NCBI GenBank assembly: GCA_964247055.1
Contig: OZ176053.1
Span: 11,780,001-11,844,000 of the forward strand
Source of the DNA: Paragordius varius
Lineage: Eukaryota; Nematomorpha
DNA length: 64,000 nucleotides
Direction: 5' to 3'
Shown here one piece after another: positions 34,406 to 46,400 of this stretch (positions are counted from its first letter, which is position 1; each line of letters begins with the position of its first letter). The notes under the pieces were generated by a model. The model worked only from the letters and a program-made list of their open reading frames with translations. It was not told the origin of the DNA and did not search any database. The position numbers and the translations under genes are program-made.

Positions 34406-35021
34406 GTAAAAACTAATAACTACAAAATGGTTTTTGGTATTAAGCAGGGATGTCTAACATGCGGCCTTCCGAGACATTATGTGCGGCTCGCGAAAGAAAT
34501 AAAATACAATATTTCAAAAATATGCTCCCAAAATCTTAATAAAAATTATGTTATCAAATTTTCTGAATGATTATATATAACTGGCAACAAACTAGAAAAA
34601 ATGTTAAATTTTGTTTGCATTTTTGATAATTACGTTCGAAATCTAAGATATTTATTAATGCATAATATTTCGGATGCGGCTTTCCGAGTTTTTCAGTGAA
34701 AATGCGGTTCCCCAGTCTATTTGTGTTGGACACGCCTAGTATTAAGGACAATTGGGTAGAATTTACCCATCTATGTAACGATACTTAAGCTATTAAGAAT
34801 TTAACCATTTTAAGGTCTTTTAATAAATTTAAAAATTTTTGCTGTAAATGGTATGCTTAATGAAGATTGTTGTGATTGAATATATGTACCGTTTATTTAT
34901 TATATATTTTGTCAAAATTTTTATTTTTCGCCAATGTTAAAACTAAAATAAATTATAATAATATTATTTTGTGATATTTTAACTTCAAATTAATTTATGA
35001 CCACAATTTTTTATTGGCTAG
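34406..35021 (+). other. 616-bp intron with a hAT-like MITE
   Basis: Contains the element at 34445-34738; the rest is AT-rich. Confidence 0.65.
34445..34738. mobile_element. hAT-like MITE (294 bp)
   Basis: Exact 8-bp target duplication gtattaag at 34437-34444 and 34739-34746. Ends: left cagggatgtctaacatgcgg, right tgttggacacgccta, related as imperfect inverted repeats. A gcggc-type motif recurs near both ends. No coding capacity. Confidence 0.78.
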
Positions 35022-35120
35022 ACTCTTTTAGAAAAGAACCACAATTAGAAATACACAGAGAAAAACCTCACCTAGAACATGAGATAATTCTTCATGAACA
35101 TCCTAAACCAAACATTACAA
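35022..35120 (+). CDS. sls: Small E/H/K/P-rich linker exon
   Basis: Phase-1 acceptor tggctag|ac, donor ACAA|gttatc (moderate). It encodes for example KPHLEHEIILHEHPKPNI, charged and Pro-containing. Confidence 0.62.
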
Positions 35121-35237
35121 GTTATCATTCTTTTATTGTATTTTGAGAATATATCGTTAAAAAGGATCAAAAGCTTATAAATTATATATCTATAAATTCT
35201 TATCTTTATAAAAACTATTTATATAATTACCTATTAG

Positions 35238-35334
35238 TTGATGCAACAATAGAGCATCCGACAAAACCGTTAATTAATGTTGACTACAAAGTTACAACCG
35301 AAACTAAAGAAGACACCGCAGTTTCTGTTAAAAG
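35238..35334 (+). CDS. sls: Small linker exon
   Basis: Phase-1 acceptor ctattag|tt, phase-2 donor AAAAG|gtatca. It encodes DATIEHPTKPLINVDYKV and TTETKEDTAVSV: E, K, T, P and V rich. Confidence 0.7.
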
Positions 35335-35410
35335 GTATCATGAATTTTGTAAGCAAGCCATTAAATTTTTGAAGCATTAATTTTTTTATACGATTATTAA
35401 ATTTAAATAG

Positions 35411-35470
35411 AAACAAACCCATAGAAACCCATACAACCGTGCTCATTGAAAAAATACCCCAATTTCAAAG
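35411..35470 (+). CDS. sls: Small linker exon (end uncertain)
   Basis: Phase-2 acceptor taaatag|a. It encodes KPIETHTTVLIEKIPQFQ. The next exon needs a phase-2 donor, and no good GT is available. A GC donor (AAAG|gcataa at 35471) fits the phase, and a weak TT|gtttta site near 35518 also would. Confidence 0.5.
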
Positions 35471-35572
35471 GCATAATATTATTTTAATAAAAAAAATAAT
35501 GAAAAACGTCGTATTATTGTTTTAGTTATAAATATTAGTTTTATCTAGATTAATTAATAAATATTTTTTTAG

Positions 35573-35619
35573 CGATCGCGAGCATATGGAAATTTCTGAA
35601 AACGAAGAAATATATAAGG
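35573..35619 (+). CDS. sls: Micro-exon, acidic
   Basis: Phase-2 acceptor after a good T-tract (tttttttag|c), strong phase-1 donor AAGG|gtgagt. It encodes DREHMEISENEEIYK. Confidence 0.65.
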
Positions 35620-35677
35620 GTGAGTTTACATATATTTTTAATAAATTTAATGTAATCTAATGGTTTATAATATTTAG

Positions 35678-36574
35678 AAATTCATACGCCACCACCATCC
35701 AAACCGTTATATCTTGTGCCCATTAATACCGGTAATTTTATCATTAAGTGTGCAGATGATATGCATGAATTTATAAATTATAAAATTGAAACCGAGATTG
35801 GGTCAAACCTTGTTATAGAAATTACAAATCTTAATCCTAAAAGAGTTATGTTATACAAAGATCAAAAACCTATTGTTTCATCGAAAATTATTATTGAACC
35901 CAGCGAAAATGGCATATTTATATGTTTCAACGATATCACAGAAACTGATATTGGCGTTTATGAGTTAAAAACAGAAGATCGTGACTATTTTTTTGAATTA
36001 GTTGTAAAAGATCATATAATGAGTGCTAATAAAATAGATAAAATGATTATTGAAAGTTGTCTGGGAGATACTGTGGAAATTTCTTTGAATGCCGATAAAC
36101 CTCTAAAACAATGGGATTGGTATAAGGATAATAAAAAATTGGTGAATACAGACAAATATCAATGCGATGTCATAGATAAAAATTATATAATAGTGATACA
36201 TAATGTGGATTTTGAGGATCAAGGATTTTATAATTTAAGGCATGAAAGAGGAAATATTTTAGTAGAATTAGTTGTAAATGAAATCCCTTTAACCGACCAA
36301 ACAAAAGAAGTGGATGTCAAAGTATTGTCCAAAATTTATGAATCGGAAAATTTAAGTAATGTATGGCAATCGGAAAAAAAGGAAGTAATTGAATTGACTT
36401 CAGAAAAAACCATATTTTGCCAAAAGCAGAAAACTGAATACGGTTATAATAAGAATCTAACCTATCTGCATCATAATGAAGCAGCAATCTCCGCGGTTAA
36501 ATATTTGAATCAAATGGAACTTGTTAATGGAAATTTTATAGATAAGAATCAACAAATTAATATCAATGAAAGAG
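35678..36574 (+). CDS. sls: Two fused Ig domains (22, 23) plus linker
   Basis: Phase-1 acceptor tatttag|aa. Unlike its neighbours, this exon holds two Ig-like domains without an intron between: Ig 22 (NLVIEITNLNPKRVMLYKDQ ... DIGVYELKTEDRD) and Ig 23 (DTVEISLNADKPL, WDWYKDNKKL, EDQGFYNLRHERG). Both lack the core cysteines. About 90 unique, mainly polar residues follow. The donor AGAG|gtttag at 36575 gives a 28-nt intron to the next exon in matching phase; unspliced, the frame stops within that intron. Confidence 0.78.
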
Positions 36575-36602
36575 GTTTAGATCAACTTTAATATATATAT
36601 AG

Positions 36603-36866
36603 AAGAGAAAAATGAATTAAAGAAAGTAGAAAAAATAAATGCCTACTTAGGCGATACGGTTGAGATATCTGTTAGTCTGTCTCGCTATATCGAAGATGTC
36701 AAATGGCGCAAGGATAATATTGAGATATTGGAAGATGAACGGGTTAGGTTTGTACAGGAAGGCCTTGTTTACAAATTGGTAATTGGCAAGGTAGATGTAG
36801 AAGACAAGGGCGTGTACAGCCTTGAATTCGAAGGTCAACAAGTGAAAACAGAGGTGGTGATCCACG
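36603..36866 (+). CDS. sls: Ig domain 24: half repeat unit at the array edge
   Basis: Phase-1 acceptor atatag|aa after a 28-nt intron; donor CACG|gtatcc as in the array. It is a copy of the second exon of the repeat unit. The first ~95 bases are diverged (KNELKKVEKINAYLGDTVEI); from about 36697 on it is essentially identical to array copies. This marks the 5' limit of sequence homogenisation. Confidence 0.85.
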
Positions 36867-36898
36867 GTATCCATAAATGTTCTTATAATAATAATTAG

Positions 36899-37462
36899 AA
36901 GTGCCGGTCGAAAAGATGGAAGAAATTAATGTAGTCGAAGTTGAGGAGGGTGGCCGACTTGATTTGACAGTCACCTTGCCTCACATAGTCGACAAGGTGA
37001 TTTGGAAAAAGGACGAAACTGAGATTTTGACGGATGAACGCATCTTGTTTCGTCCTGAAGGTGTTACGCAAAGATTGGTGATATCCAAAGCTACTCACCA
37101 CGATTCCGGTGTCTACACGCTCGAGTTTGAGGGCGAAGAGGTCAAAACGCACGTCAAAATCAAAGGTTTTATCGTTCACGCTAATGTTTTATTAGAAATA
37201 TCAGTCGAAAATTTGGAGGAAATTCAAGTCATCGAAGCTGATGTCGGTGCTACGCTCGAGATATCCGTTACTCTGTCTCGCGATATCAAAGATGTCAAAT
37301 GGCGCAAGGATAATATTGAGATATTGGAAGATGAACGGGTTAGGTTTGTACAGGAAGGCCTTGTTTACAAATTGGTAATTGGCAAGGTAGATGTAGAAGA
37401 CAAGGGCGTGTACAGCCTTGAATTCGAAGGTCAACAAGTGAAAACAGAGGTGGTGATCCACG
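36899..37462 (+). CDS. sls: Array copy 1: two Ig domains
   Basis: Exon a 36899-37165, exon b 37196-37462, each 89 codons, phase 1 at both ends. Ig a: INVVEVEEGGRLDLTVTL, DKVIWKKDETEIL, HDSGVYTLEFEGEEV. Ig b: IQVIEADVGATLEISVTL, KDVKWRKDNIEIL, EDKGVYSLEFEGQQV. Both have the strand C tryptophan and D/K-x-G-x-Y of strand F but no cysteine. Both are acidic (about -8 and -10 by counting D/E against K/R). Introns at 37166-37195 (30 nt) and 37463-37494 (32 nt). Copy 1 shares a gtggtg variant with the half unit before it. Confidence 0.88.
37166..37195 (+). other. 30-nt intron of the array unit (example copy 1)
   Basis: Starts gttttatc, ends tttattag, with a ctaat branch-like motif about 11 bases from the end. 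Length is a multiple of three with no stop, so retention would only add ten residues (GFIVHANVLL). It is judged an intron because it lies exactly where all neighbouring single-exon Igs have a phase-1 intron, and because removing it leaves two equal 267-nt exons. Confidence 0.7.
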
Positions 37463-37494
37463 GTATCCATAAATGTTCTTATAATAATAATTAG
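37463..37494 (+). other. 32-nt intron of the array unit (example copy 1)
   Basis: Starts gtatccat, ends ataattag. It contains an in-frame stop if retained and breaks the frame (32 is not a multiple of three), so it must be removed for the array to be translated through. Confidence 0.8.
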
Positions 37495-40400
37495 AAGTGC
37501 CGGTCGAAAAGATGGAAGAAATTAATGTAGTCGAAGTTGAGGAGGGTGGCCGACTTGATTTGACAGTCACCTTGCCTCACATAGTCGACAAGGTGATTTG
37601 GAAAAAGGACGAAACTGAGATTTTGACGGATGAACGCATCTTGTTTCGTCCTGAAGGTGTTACGCAAAGATTGGTGATATCCAAAGCTACTCCCCACGAT
37701 TCCGGTGTCTACACGCTCGAGTTTGAGGGCGAAGAGGTCAAAACGCACGTCAAAATCAAAGGTTTTATCGTTCACGCTAATGTTTTATTAGAAATATCAG
37801 TCGAAAATTTGGAGGAAATTCAAGTCATCGAAGCTGATGTCGGTGCTACGCTCGAGATATCCGTTACTCTGTCTCGCGATATCAAAGATGTCAAATGGCG
37901 CAAGGATAATATTGAGATATTGGAAGATGAACGGGTTAGGTTTGTACAGGAAGGCCTTGTTTACAAATTGGTAATTGGCAAGGTAGATGTAGAAGACAAG
38001 GGCGTGTACAGCCTTGAATTCGAAGGTCAACAAGTGAAAACAGAGGTCGTGATCCACGGTATCCATAAATGTTCTTATAATAATAATTAGAAGTGCCGGT
38101 CGAAAAGATGGAAGAAATTAATGTAGTCGAAGTTGAGGAGGGTGGCCGACTTGATTTGACAGTCACCTTGCCCATAGTCGACAAGGTGATTTGGAAGAAG
38201 GACGAAACTGAGATTTTGACGGATGAACGCATCTCGTTCCGTCCTGAAGGTGTTACGCAAAGATTGGTAATATCCAAAGCTACTCCCCACGATTCCGGTG
38301 TCTACACGCTCGAGTTTGAGGGCGAAGAGGTCAAAACGCACGTCAAAATCAAAGGTTTTATCGTTCACGCTAATGTTTTATTAGAAATACCAGTCGAAAA
38401 TTTGGAGGAAATTCAAGTCATCGAAGCTGATGTCGGTGCTACGCTCGAGATATCCGTTACTCTGTCTCGCGATATCAAAGATGTCAAATGGCGCAAGGAT
38501 AATATTGAGATATTGGAAGATGAACGGGTTAGGTTTGTACAGGAAGGCCTTGTTTACAAATTGGTAATTGGCAAGGTAGATGTAGAAGACAAGGGCGTGT
38601 ACAGCCTTGAATTCGAAGGTCAACAAGTGAAAACAGAGGTCGTGATCCACGGTATCCATAAATGTTCTTATAATAATAATTAGAAGTGCCGGTCGAAAAG
38701 ATGGAAGAAATTAATGTAGTCGAAGTTGAGGAGGGTGGCCGACTTGATTTGACAGTCACCTTGCCTCACATAGTCGACAAGGTGATTTGGAAGAAGGACG
38801 AAACTGAGATTTTGACGGATGAACGCATCTCGTTCCGTCCTGAAGGTGTTACGCAAAGATTGGTGATATCCAAAGCTACTCCCCACGATTCCGGTGTCTA
38901 CACGCTCGAGTTTGAGGGCGAAGAGGTCAAAACGCACGTCAAAATCAAAGGTTTTATCGTTCACGCTAATGTTTTATTAGAAATACCAGTCGAAAATTTG
39001 GAGGAAATTCAAGTCATCGAAGCTGATGTCGGTGCTACGCTCGAGATATCCGTTACTCTGTCTCGCGATATCAAAGATGTCAAATGGCGCAAGGATAATA
39101 TTGAGATATTGGAAGATGAACGGGTTAGGTTTGTACAGGAAGGCCTTGTTTACAAATTGGTAATTGGCAAGGTAGATGTAGAAGACAAGGGCGTGTACAG
39201 CCTTGAATTCGAAGGTCAACAAGTGAAAACAGAGGTCGTGATCCACGGTATCCATAAATGTTCTTATAATAATAATTAGAAGTGCCGGTCGAAAAGATGG
39301 AAGAAATTAATGTAGTCGAAGTTGAGGAGGGTGGCCGACTTGATTTGACAGTCACCTTGCCTCACATAGTCGACAAGGTGATTTGGAAGAAGGACGAAAC
39401 TGAGATTTTGACGGATGAACGCATCTCGTTCCGTCCTGAAGGTGTTACGCAAAGATTGGTGATATCCAAAGCTACTCCCCACGATTCCGGTGTCTACACG
39501 CTCGAGTTTGAGGGCGAAGAGGTCAAAACGCACGTCAAAATCAAAGGTTTTATCGTTCACGCTAATGTTTTATTAGAAATACCAGTCGAAAATTTGGAGG
39601 AAATTCAAGTCATCGAAGCTGATGTCGGTGCTACGCTCGAGATATCCGTTACTCTGTCTCGCGATATCAAAGATGTCAAATGGCGCAAGGATAATATTGA
39701 GATATTGGAAGATGAACGGGTTAGGTTTGTACAGGAAGGCCTTGTTTACAAATTGGTAATTGGCAAGGTAGATGTAGAAGACAAGGGCGTGTACAGCCTT
39801 GAATTCGAAGGTCAACAAGTGAAAACAGAGGTCGTGATCCACGGTATCCATAAATGTTCTTATAATAATAATTAGAAGTGCCGGTCGAAAAGATGGAAGA
39901 AATTAATGTAGTCGAAGTTGAGGAGGGTGGCCGACTTGATTTGACAGTCACCTTGCCTCACATAGTCGACAAGGTGATTTGGAAGAAGGACGAAACTGAG
40001 ATTTTGACGGATGAACGCATCTCGTTCCGTCCTGAAGGTGTTACGCAAAGATTGGTGATATCCAAAGCTACTCCCCACGATTCCGGTGTCTACACGCTCG
40101 AGTTTGAGGGCGAAGAGGTCAAAACGCACGTCAAAATCAAAGGTTTTATCGTTCACGCTAATGTTTTATTAGAAATACCAGTCGAAAATTTGGAGGAAAT
40201 TCAAGTCATCGAAGCTGATGTCGGTGCTACGCTCGAGATATCCGTTACTCTGTCTCGCGATATCAAAGATGTCAAATGGCGCAAGGATAATATTGAGATA
40301 TTGGAAGATGAACGGGTTAGGTTTGTACAGGAAGGCCTTGTTTACAAATTGGTAATTGGCAAGGTAGATGTAGAAGACAAGGGCGTGTACAGCCTTGAAT

Positions 40401-43400
40401 TCGAAGGTCAACAAGTGAAAACAGAGGTCGTGATCCACGGTATCCATAAATGTTCTTATAATAATAATTAGAAGTGCCGGTCGAAAAGATGGAAGAAATT
40501 AATGTAGTCGAAGTTGAGGAGGGTGGCCGACTTGATTTGACAGTCACCTTGCCTCACATAGTCGACAAGGTGATTTGGAAGAAGGACGAAACTGAGATTT
40601 TGACGGATGAACGCATCTCGTTCCGTCCTGAAGGTGTTACGCAAAGATTGGTGATATCCAAAGCTACTCCCCACGATTCCGGTGTCTACACGCTCGAGTT
40701 TGAGGGCGAAGAGGTCAAAACGCACGTCAAAATCAAAGGTTTTATCGTTCACGCTAATGTTTTATTAGAAATACCAGTCGAAAATTTGGAGGAAATTCAA
40801 GTCATCGAAGCTGATGTCGGTGCTACGCTCGAGATATCCGTTACTCTGTCTCGAGATATCAAAGATGTCAAATGGCGCAAGGATAATATTGAGATATTGG
40901 AAGATGAACGGGTTAGGTTTGTACAGGAAGGCCTTGTTTACAAATTGGTAATTGGCAAGGTAGATGTAGAAGACAAGGGCGTGTACAGCCTTGAATTCGA
41001 AGGTCAACAAGTGAAAACAGAGGTCGTGATCCACGGTATCCATAAATGTTCTTATAATAATAATTAGAAGTGCCGGTCGAAAAGATGGAAGAAATTAATG
41101 TAGTCGAAGTTGAGGAGGGTGGCCGACTTGATTTGACAGTCACCTTGCCTCACATAGTCGACAAGGTGATTTGGAAGAAGGACAAAACTGAGATTTTGAC
41201 GGATGAACGCATCTCGTTCCGTCCTGAAGGTGTTACGCAAAGATTGGTGATATCCAAAGCTACTCCCCACGATTCCGGTGTCTACACGCTCGAGTTTGAG
41301 GGCGAAGAGGTCAAAACGCACGTCAAAATCAAAGGTTTTATCGTTCACGCTAATGTTTTATTAGAAATACCAGTCGAAAATTTGGAGGAAATTCAAGTCA
41401 TCGAAGCTGATGTCGGTGCTACGCTCGAGATATCCGTTACTCTGTCTCGCGATATCAAAGATGTCAAATGGCGCAAGGATAATATTGAGATATTGGAAGA
41501 TGAACGGGTTAGGTTTGTACAGGAAGGCCTTGTTTACAAATTGGTAATTGGCAAGGTAGATGTAGAAGACAAGGGCGTGTACAGCCTTGAATTCGAAGGT
41601 CAACAAGTGAAAACAGAGGTCGTGATCCACGGTATCCATAAATGTTCTTATAATAATAATTAGAAGTGCCGGTCGAAAAGATGGAAGAAATTAATGTAGT
41701 CGAAGTTGAGGAGGGTGGCCGACTTGATTTGACAGTCACCTTGCCTCACATAGTCGACAAGGTGATTTGGAAGAAGGACGAAACTGAGATTTTGACGGAT
41801 GAACGCATCTCGTTCCGTCCTGAAGGTGTTACGCAAAGATTGGTGATATCCAAAGCTACTCCCCACGATTCCGGTGTCTACACGCTCGAGTTTGAGGGCG
41901 AAGAGGTCAAAACGCACGTCAAAATCAAAGGTTTTATCGTTCACGCTAATGTTTTATTAGAAATACCAGTCGAAAATTTGGAGGAAATTCAAGTCATCGA
42001 AGCTGATGTCGGTGCTACGCTCGATATATCCGTTACTCTGTCTCGAGATATCAAAGATGTCAAATGGCGCAAGGATAATATTGAGATATTGGAAGATGAA
42101 CGGGTTAGGTTTGTACAGGAAGGCCTTGTTTACAAATTGGTAATTGGCAAGGTAGATGTAGAAGACAAGGGCGTGTACAGCCTTGAATTCGAAGGTCAAC
42201 AAGTGAAAACAGAGGTCGTGATCCACGGTATCCATAAATGTTCTTATAATAATAATTAGAAGTGCCGGTCGAAAAGATGGAAGAAATTAATGTAGTCGAA
42301 GTTGAGGAGGGTGGCCGACTTGATTTGACAGTCACCTTGCCTCACATAGTCGACAAGGTGATTTGGAAGAAGGACGAAACTGAGATTTTGACGGATGAAC
42401 GCATCTCGTTCCGTCCTGAAGGTGTTACGCAAAGATTGGTGATATCCAAAGCTACTCCCCACGATTCCGGTGTCTACACGCTCGAGTTTGAGGGCGAAGA
42501 GGTCAAAACGCACGTCAAAATCAAAGGTTTTATCGTTCACGCTAATGTTTTATTAGAAATACCAGTCGAAAATTTGGAGGAAATTCAAGTCATCGAAGCT
42601 GATGTCGGTGCTACGCTCGAGATATCCGTTACTCTGTCTCGCGATATCAAAGATGTCAAATGGCGCAAGGATAATATTGAGATATTGGAAGATGAACGGG
42701 TTAGGTTTGTACAGGAAGGCCTTGTTTACAAATTGGTAATTGGCAAGGTAGATGTAGAAGACAAGGGCGTGTACAGCCTTGAATTCGAAGGTCAACAAGT
42801 GAAAACAGAGGTCGTGATCCACGGTATCCATAAATGTTCTTATAATAATAATTAGAAGTGCCGGTCGAAAAGATGGAAGAAATTAATGTAGTCGAAGTTG
42901 AGGAGGGTGGCCGACTTGATTTGACAGTCACCTTGCCTCACATAGTCGACAAGGTGATTTGGAAGAAGGACGAAACTGAGATTTTGACGGATGAACGCAT
43001 CTCGTTCCGTCCTGAAGGTGTTACGCAAAGATTGGTGATATCCAAAGCTACTCCCCACGATTCCGGTGTCTACACGCTCGAGTTTGAGGGCGAAGAGGTC
43101 AAAACGCACGTCAAAATTAAAGGTTTTATCGTTCACGCTAATGTTTTATTAGAAATATCAGTCGAAAATTTGGAGGAAATTCAAGTCATCGAAGCTGATG
43201 TCGGTGCTACGCTCGAGATATCCGTTACTCTGTCTCGCGAGATCAAAGATGTCAAATGGCGCAATGATAATATTGAGATATTGGAAGATGAACGGGTTAG
43301 GTTTGTACAGGAAGGCCTTGTTTACAAATTGGTAATTGGCAAGGTAGATGTAGATGACAAGGGCGTGTACAGCCTTGAATTCGAAGGTCAACAAGTGAAA

Positions 43401-46400
43401 ACAGAGGTCGTGATCCACGGTATCCATAAATGTTCTTATAATAATAATTAGAAGTGCCGGTCGAAAAGATGGAAGAAATTAATGTAGTCGAAGTTGAGGA
43501 GGGTGGCCGACTTGATTTGACAGTCACCTTGCCTCACATAGTCGACAAGGTGATTTGGAAGAAGGACGAAACTGAGATTTTTACGGATGAACACATCTCG
43601 TTCCGTCCTGAAGGTGTTACGCAAAGATTGGTGATATCCAAAGCTACTCCCCACGATTCCGGTGTCTACACGCTCGAGTTTGAGGGCGAAGAGGTCAAAA
43701 TGCACGTCAAAATCAAAGGTTTCATCGTTCACGCTAATGTTTTATTAGAAATACCAGTCGAAAATTTGGAGGAAATTCAAGTCATCGAAGCTGATGTCGG
43801 TGCTACGCTCGAGATATCCGTTACTCTGTCTCGCGATATCAAAGATGTCAAATGGCGCAAGGATAATATTGAGATATTGGAAGATGAACGGGTTAGGTTT
43901 GTACAGGAAGGCCTTGTTTACAAATTGGTAATTGGCAAGGTAGATGTAGAAGACAAGGGCGTGTACAGCCTTGAATTCGAAGGTCAACAAGTGAAAACAG
44001 AGGTCGTGATCCACGGTATCCATAAATGTTCTTATAATAATAATTAGAAGTGCCGGTCGAAAAGATGGAAGAAATTAATGTAGTCGAAGTTGAGGAGGGT
44101 GGCCGACTTGATTTGACAGTCACCTTGCCTCACATAGTCGACAAGGTGATTTGGAAGAAGGACGAAACTGAGATTTTGACGGATGAACGCATCTCGTTCC
44201 GTCCTGAAGGTGTTACGCAAAGATTGGTGATATCCAAAGCTACTCCCCACGATTCCGGTGTCTACACGCTCGAGTTTGAGGGCGAAGAGGTCAAAACGCA
44301 CGTCAAAATCAAAGGTTTCATCGTTCACGCTAATGTTTTATTAGAAATACCAGTCGAAAATTTGGAGGAAATTCAAGTCATCGAAGCTGATGTCGGTGCT
44401 ACGCTCGAGATATCCGTTACTCTGTCTCGCGATATCAAAGATGTCAAATGGCGCAAGGATAATATTGAGATATTGGAAGATGAACGGGTTAGGTTTGTAC
44501 AGGAAGGCCTTGTTTACAAATTGGTAATTGGCAAGGTAGATGTAGAAGACAAGGGCGTGTACAGCCTTGAATTCGAAGGTCAACAAGTGAAAACAGAGGT
44601 CGTGATCCACGGTATCCTTAAATCTTCTTATAATAATAATTAGAAGTGCCGGTCGAAAAGATGGAAGAAATTAATGTAGTCGAAGTTGAGGAGGGTGGCC
44701 GACTTGATTTGACAGTCACCTTGCCTCACATAGTCGACAAGGTGATTTGGAAGAAGGACGAAACTGAGATTTTGACGGATGAACGCATCTCGTTCCGTCC
44801 TGAAGGTGTTACGCAAAGATTGGTGATATCCAAAGCTACTCCTCACGATTCCGGTGTCTACACGCTCGAGCTTGAGGGCGAAGAGGTCAAAACGCACGTC
44901 AAAATCAAAGGTTTCATCGTTCACGCTAATGTTTTATTAGAAATACCAGTCGAAAATTTGGAGGAAATTCAAGTCATCGAAGCTGATGTCGGTGCTACGC
45001 TCGAGATATCCGTTACTCTGTCTCGCGATATCAAAGATGTCAAATGGCGCAAGGATAATATTGAGATATTGGAAGATGAACGGGTTAGGTTTGTACAGGA
45101 AGGCCTTGTTTACAAATTGGTAATTGGCAAGGTAGATGTAGAAGACAAGGGCGTGTACAGCCTTGAATTCGAAGGTCAACAAGTGAAAACAGAGGTCGTG
45201 ATCCACGGTATCCATAAATGTTCTTATAATAATAATTAGAAGTGCCGGTCGAAAAGATGGAAGAAATTAATGTAGTCGAAGTTGAGGAGGGTGGCCGACT
45301 TGATTTGACAGTCACCTTGCCTCACATAGTCGACAAGGTGATTTGGAAGAAGGACGAAACTGAGATTTTGACGGATGAACGCATCTCGTTCCGTCCTGAA
45401 GGTGTTACGCAAAGATTGGTGATATCCAAAGCTACTCCCCACGATTCCGGTGTCTACACGCTCGAGTTTGAGGGCGAAGAGGTCAAAACGCACGTCAAAA
45501 TCAAAGGTTTTATCGTTCACGCTAATGTTTTATTAGAAATACCAGTCGAAAATTTGGAGGAAATTCAAGTCATCGAAGCTGATGTCGGTGCTACGCTCGA
45601 GATATCCGTTACTCTGTCTCGCGATATCAAAGATGTCAAATGGCGCAAGGATAATATTGAGATATTGGAAGATGAACGGGTTAGGTTTGTACAGGAAGGC
45701 CTTGTTTACAAATTGGTAATTGGCAAGGTAGATGTAGAAGACAAGGGCGTGTACAGCCTTGAATTCGAAGGTCAACAAGTGAAAACAGAGGTCGTGATCC
45801 ACGGTATCCATAAATGTTCTTATGATAATAATTAGAAGTGCCGGTCGAAAAGATGGAAGAAATTAATGTAGTCGAAGTTGAGGAGGGCGGCCGACTTGAT
45901 TTGACAGTCACCTTGCCTCACATAGTCGACAAGGTGATTTGGAAGAAGGACGAAACTGAGATTTTGACGGATGAACGCATCTCGTTCCGTCCTGAAGGTG
46001 TTACGCAAAGATTGGTGATATCCAAAGCTACTCCCCACGATTCCGGTGTCTACACGCTCGAGTTTGAGGGCGAAGAGGTCAAAACGCACGTCAAAATCAA
46101 AGGTTTCATCGTTCACGCTAATGTTTTATTAGAAATACCAGTTGAAAATTTGGAGGAAATTCAAGTCATCGAAGCTGATGTCGGTGCTACGCTCGAGATA
46201 TCCGTTACTCTGTCTCGCGATATCAAAGATGTCAAATGGCGCAAGGATAATATTGAGATATTGGAAGATGAACGGGTTAGGTTTGTACAGGAAGGCCTTG
46301 TTTACAAATTGGTAATTGGCAAGGTAGATGTAGAAGACAAGGGCGTGTACAGCCTTGAATTCGAAGGTCAACAAGTGAAAACAGAGGTCGTGATCCACGG

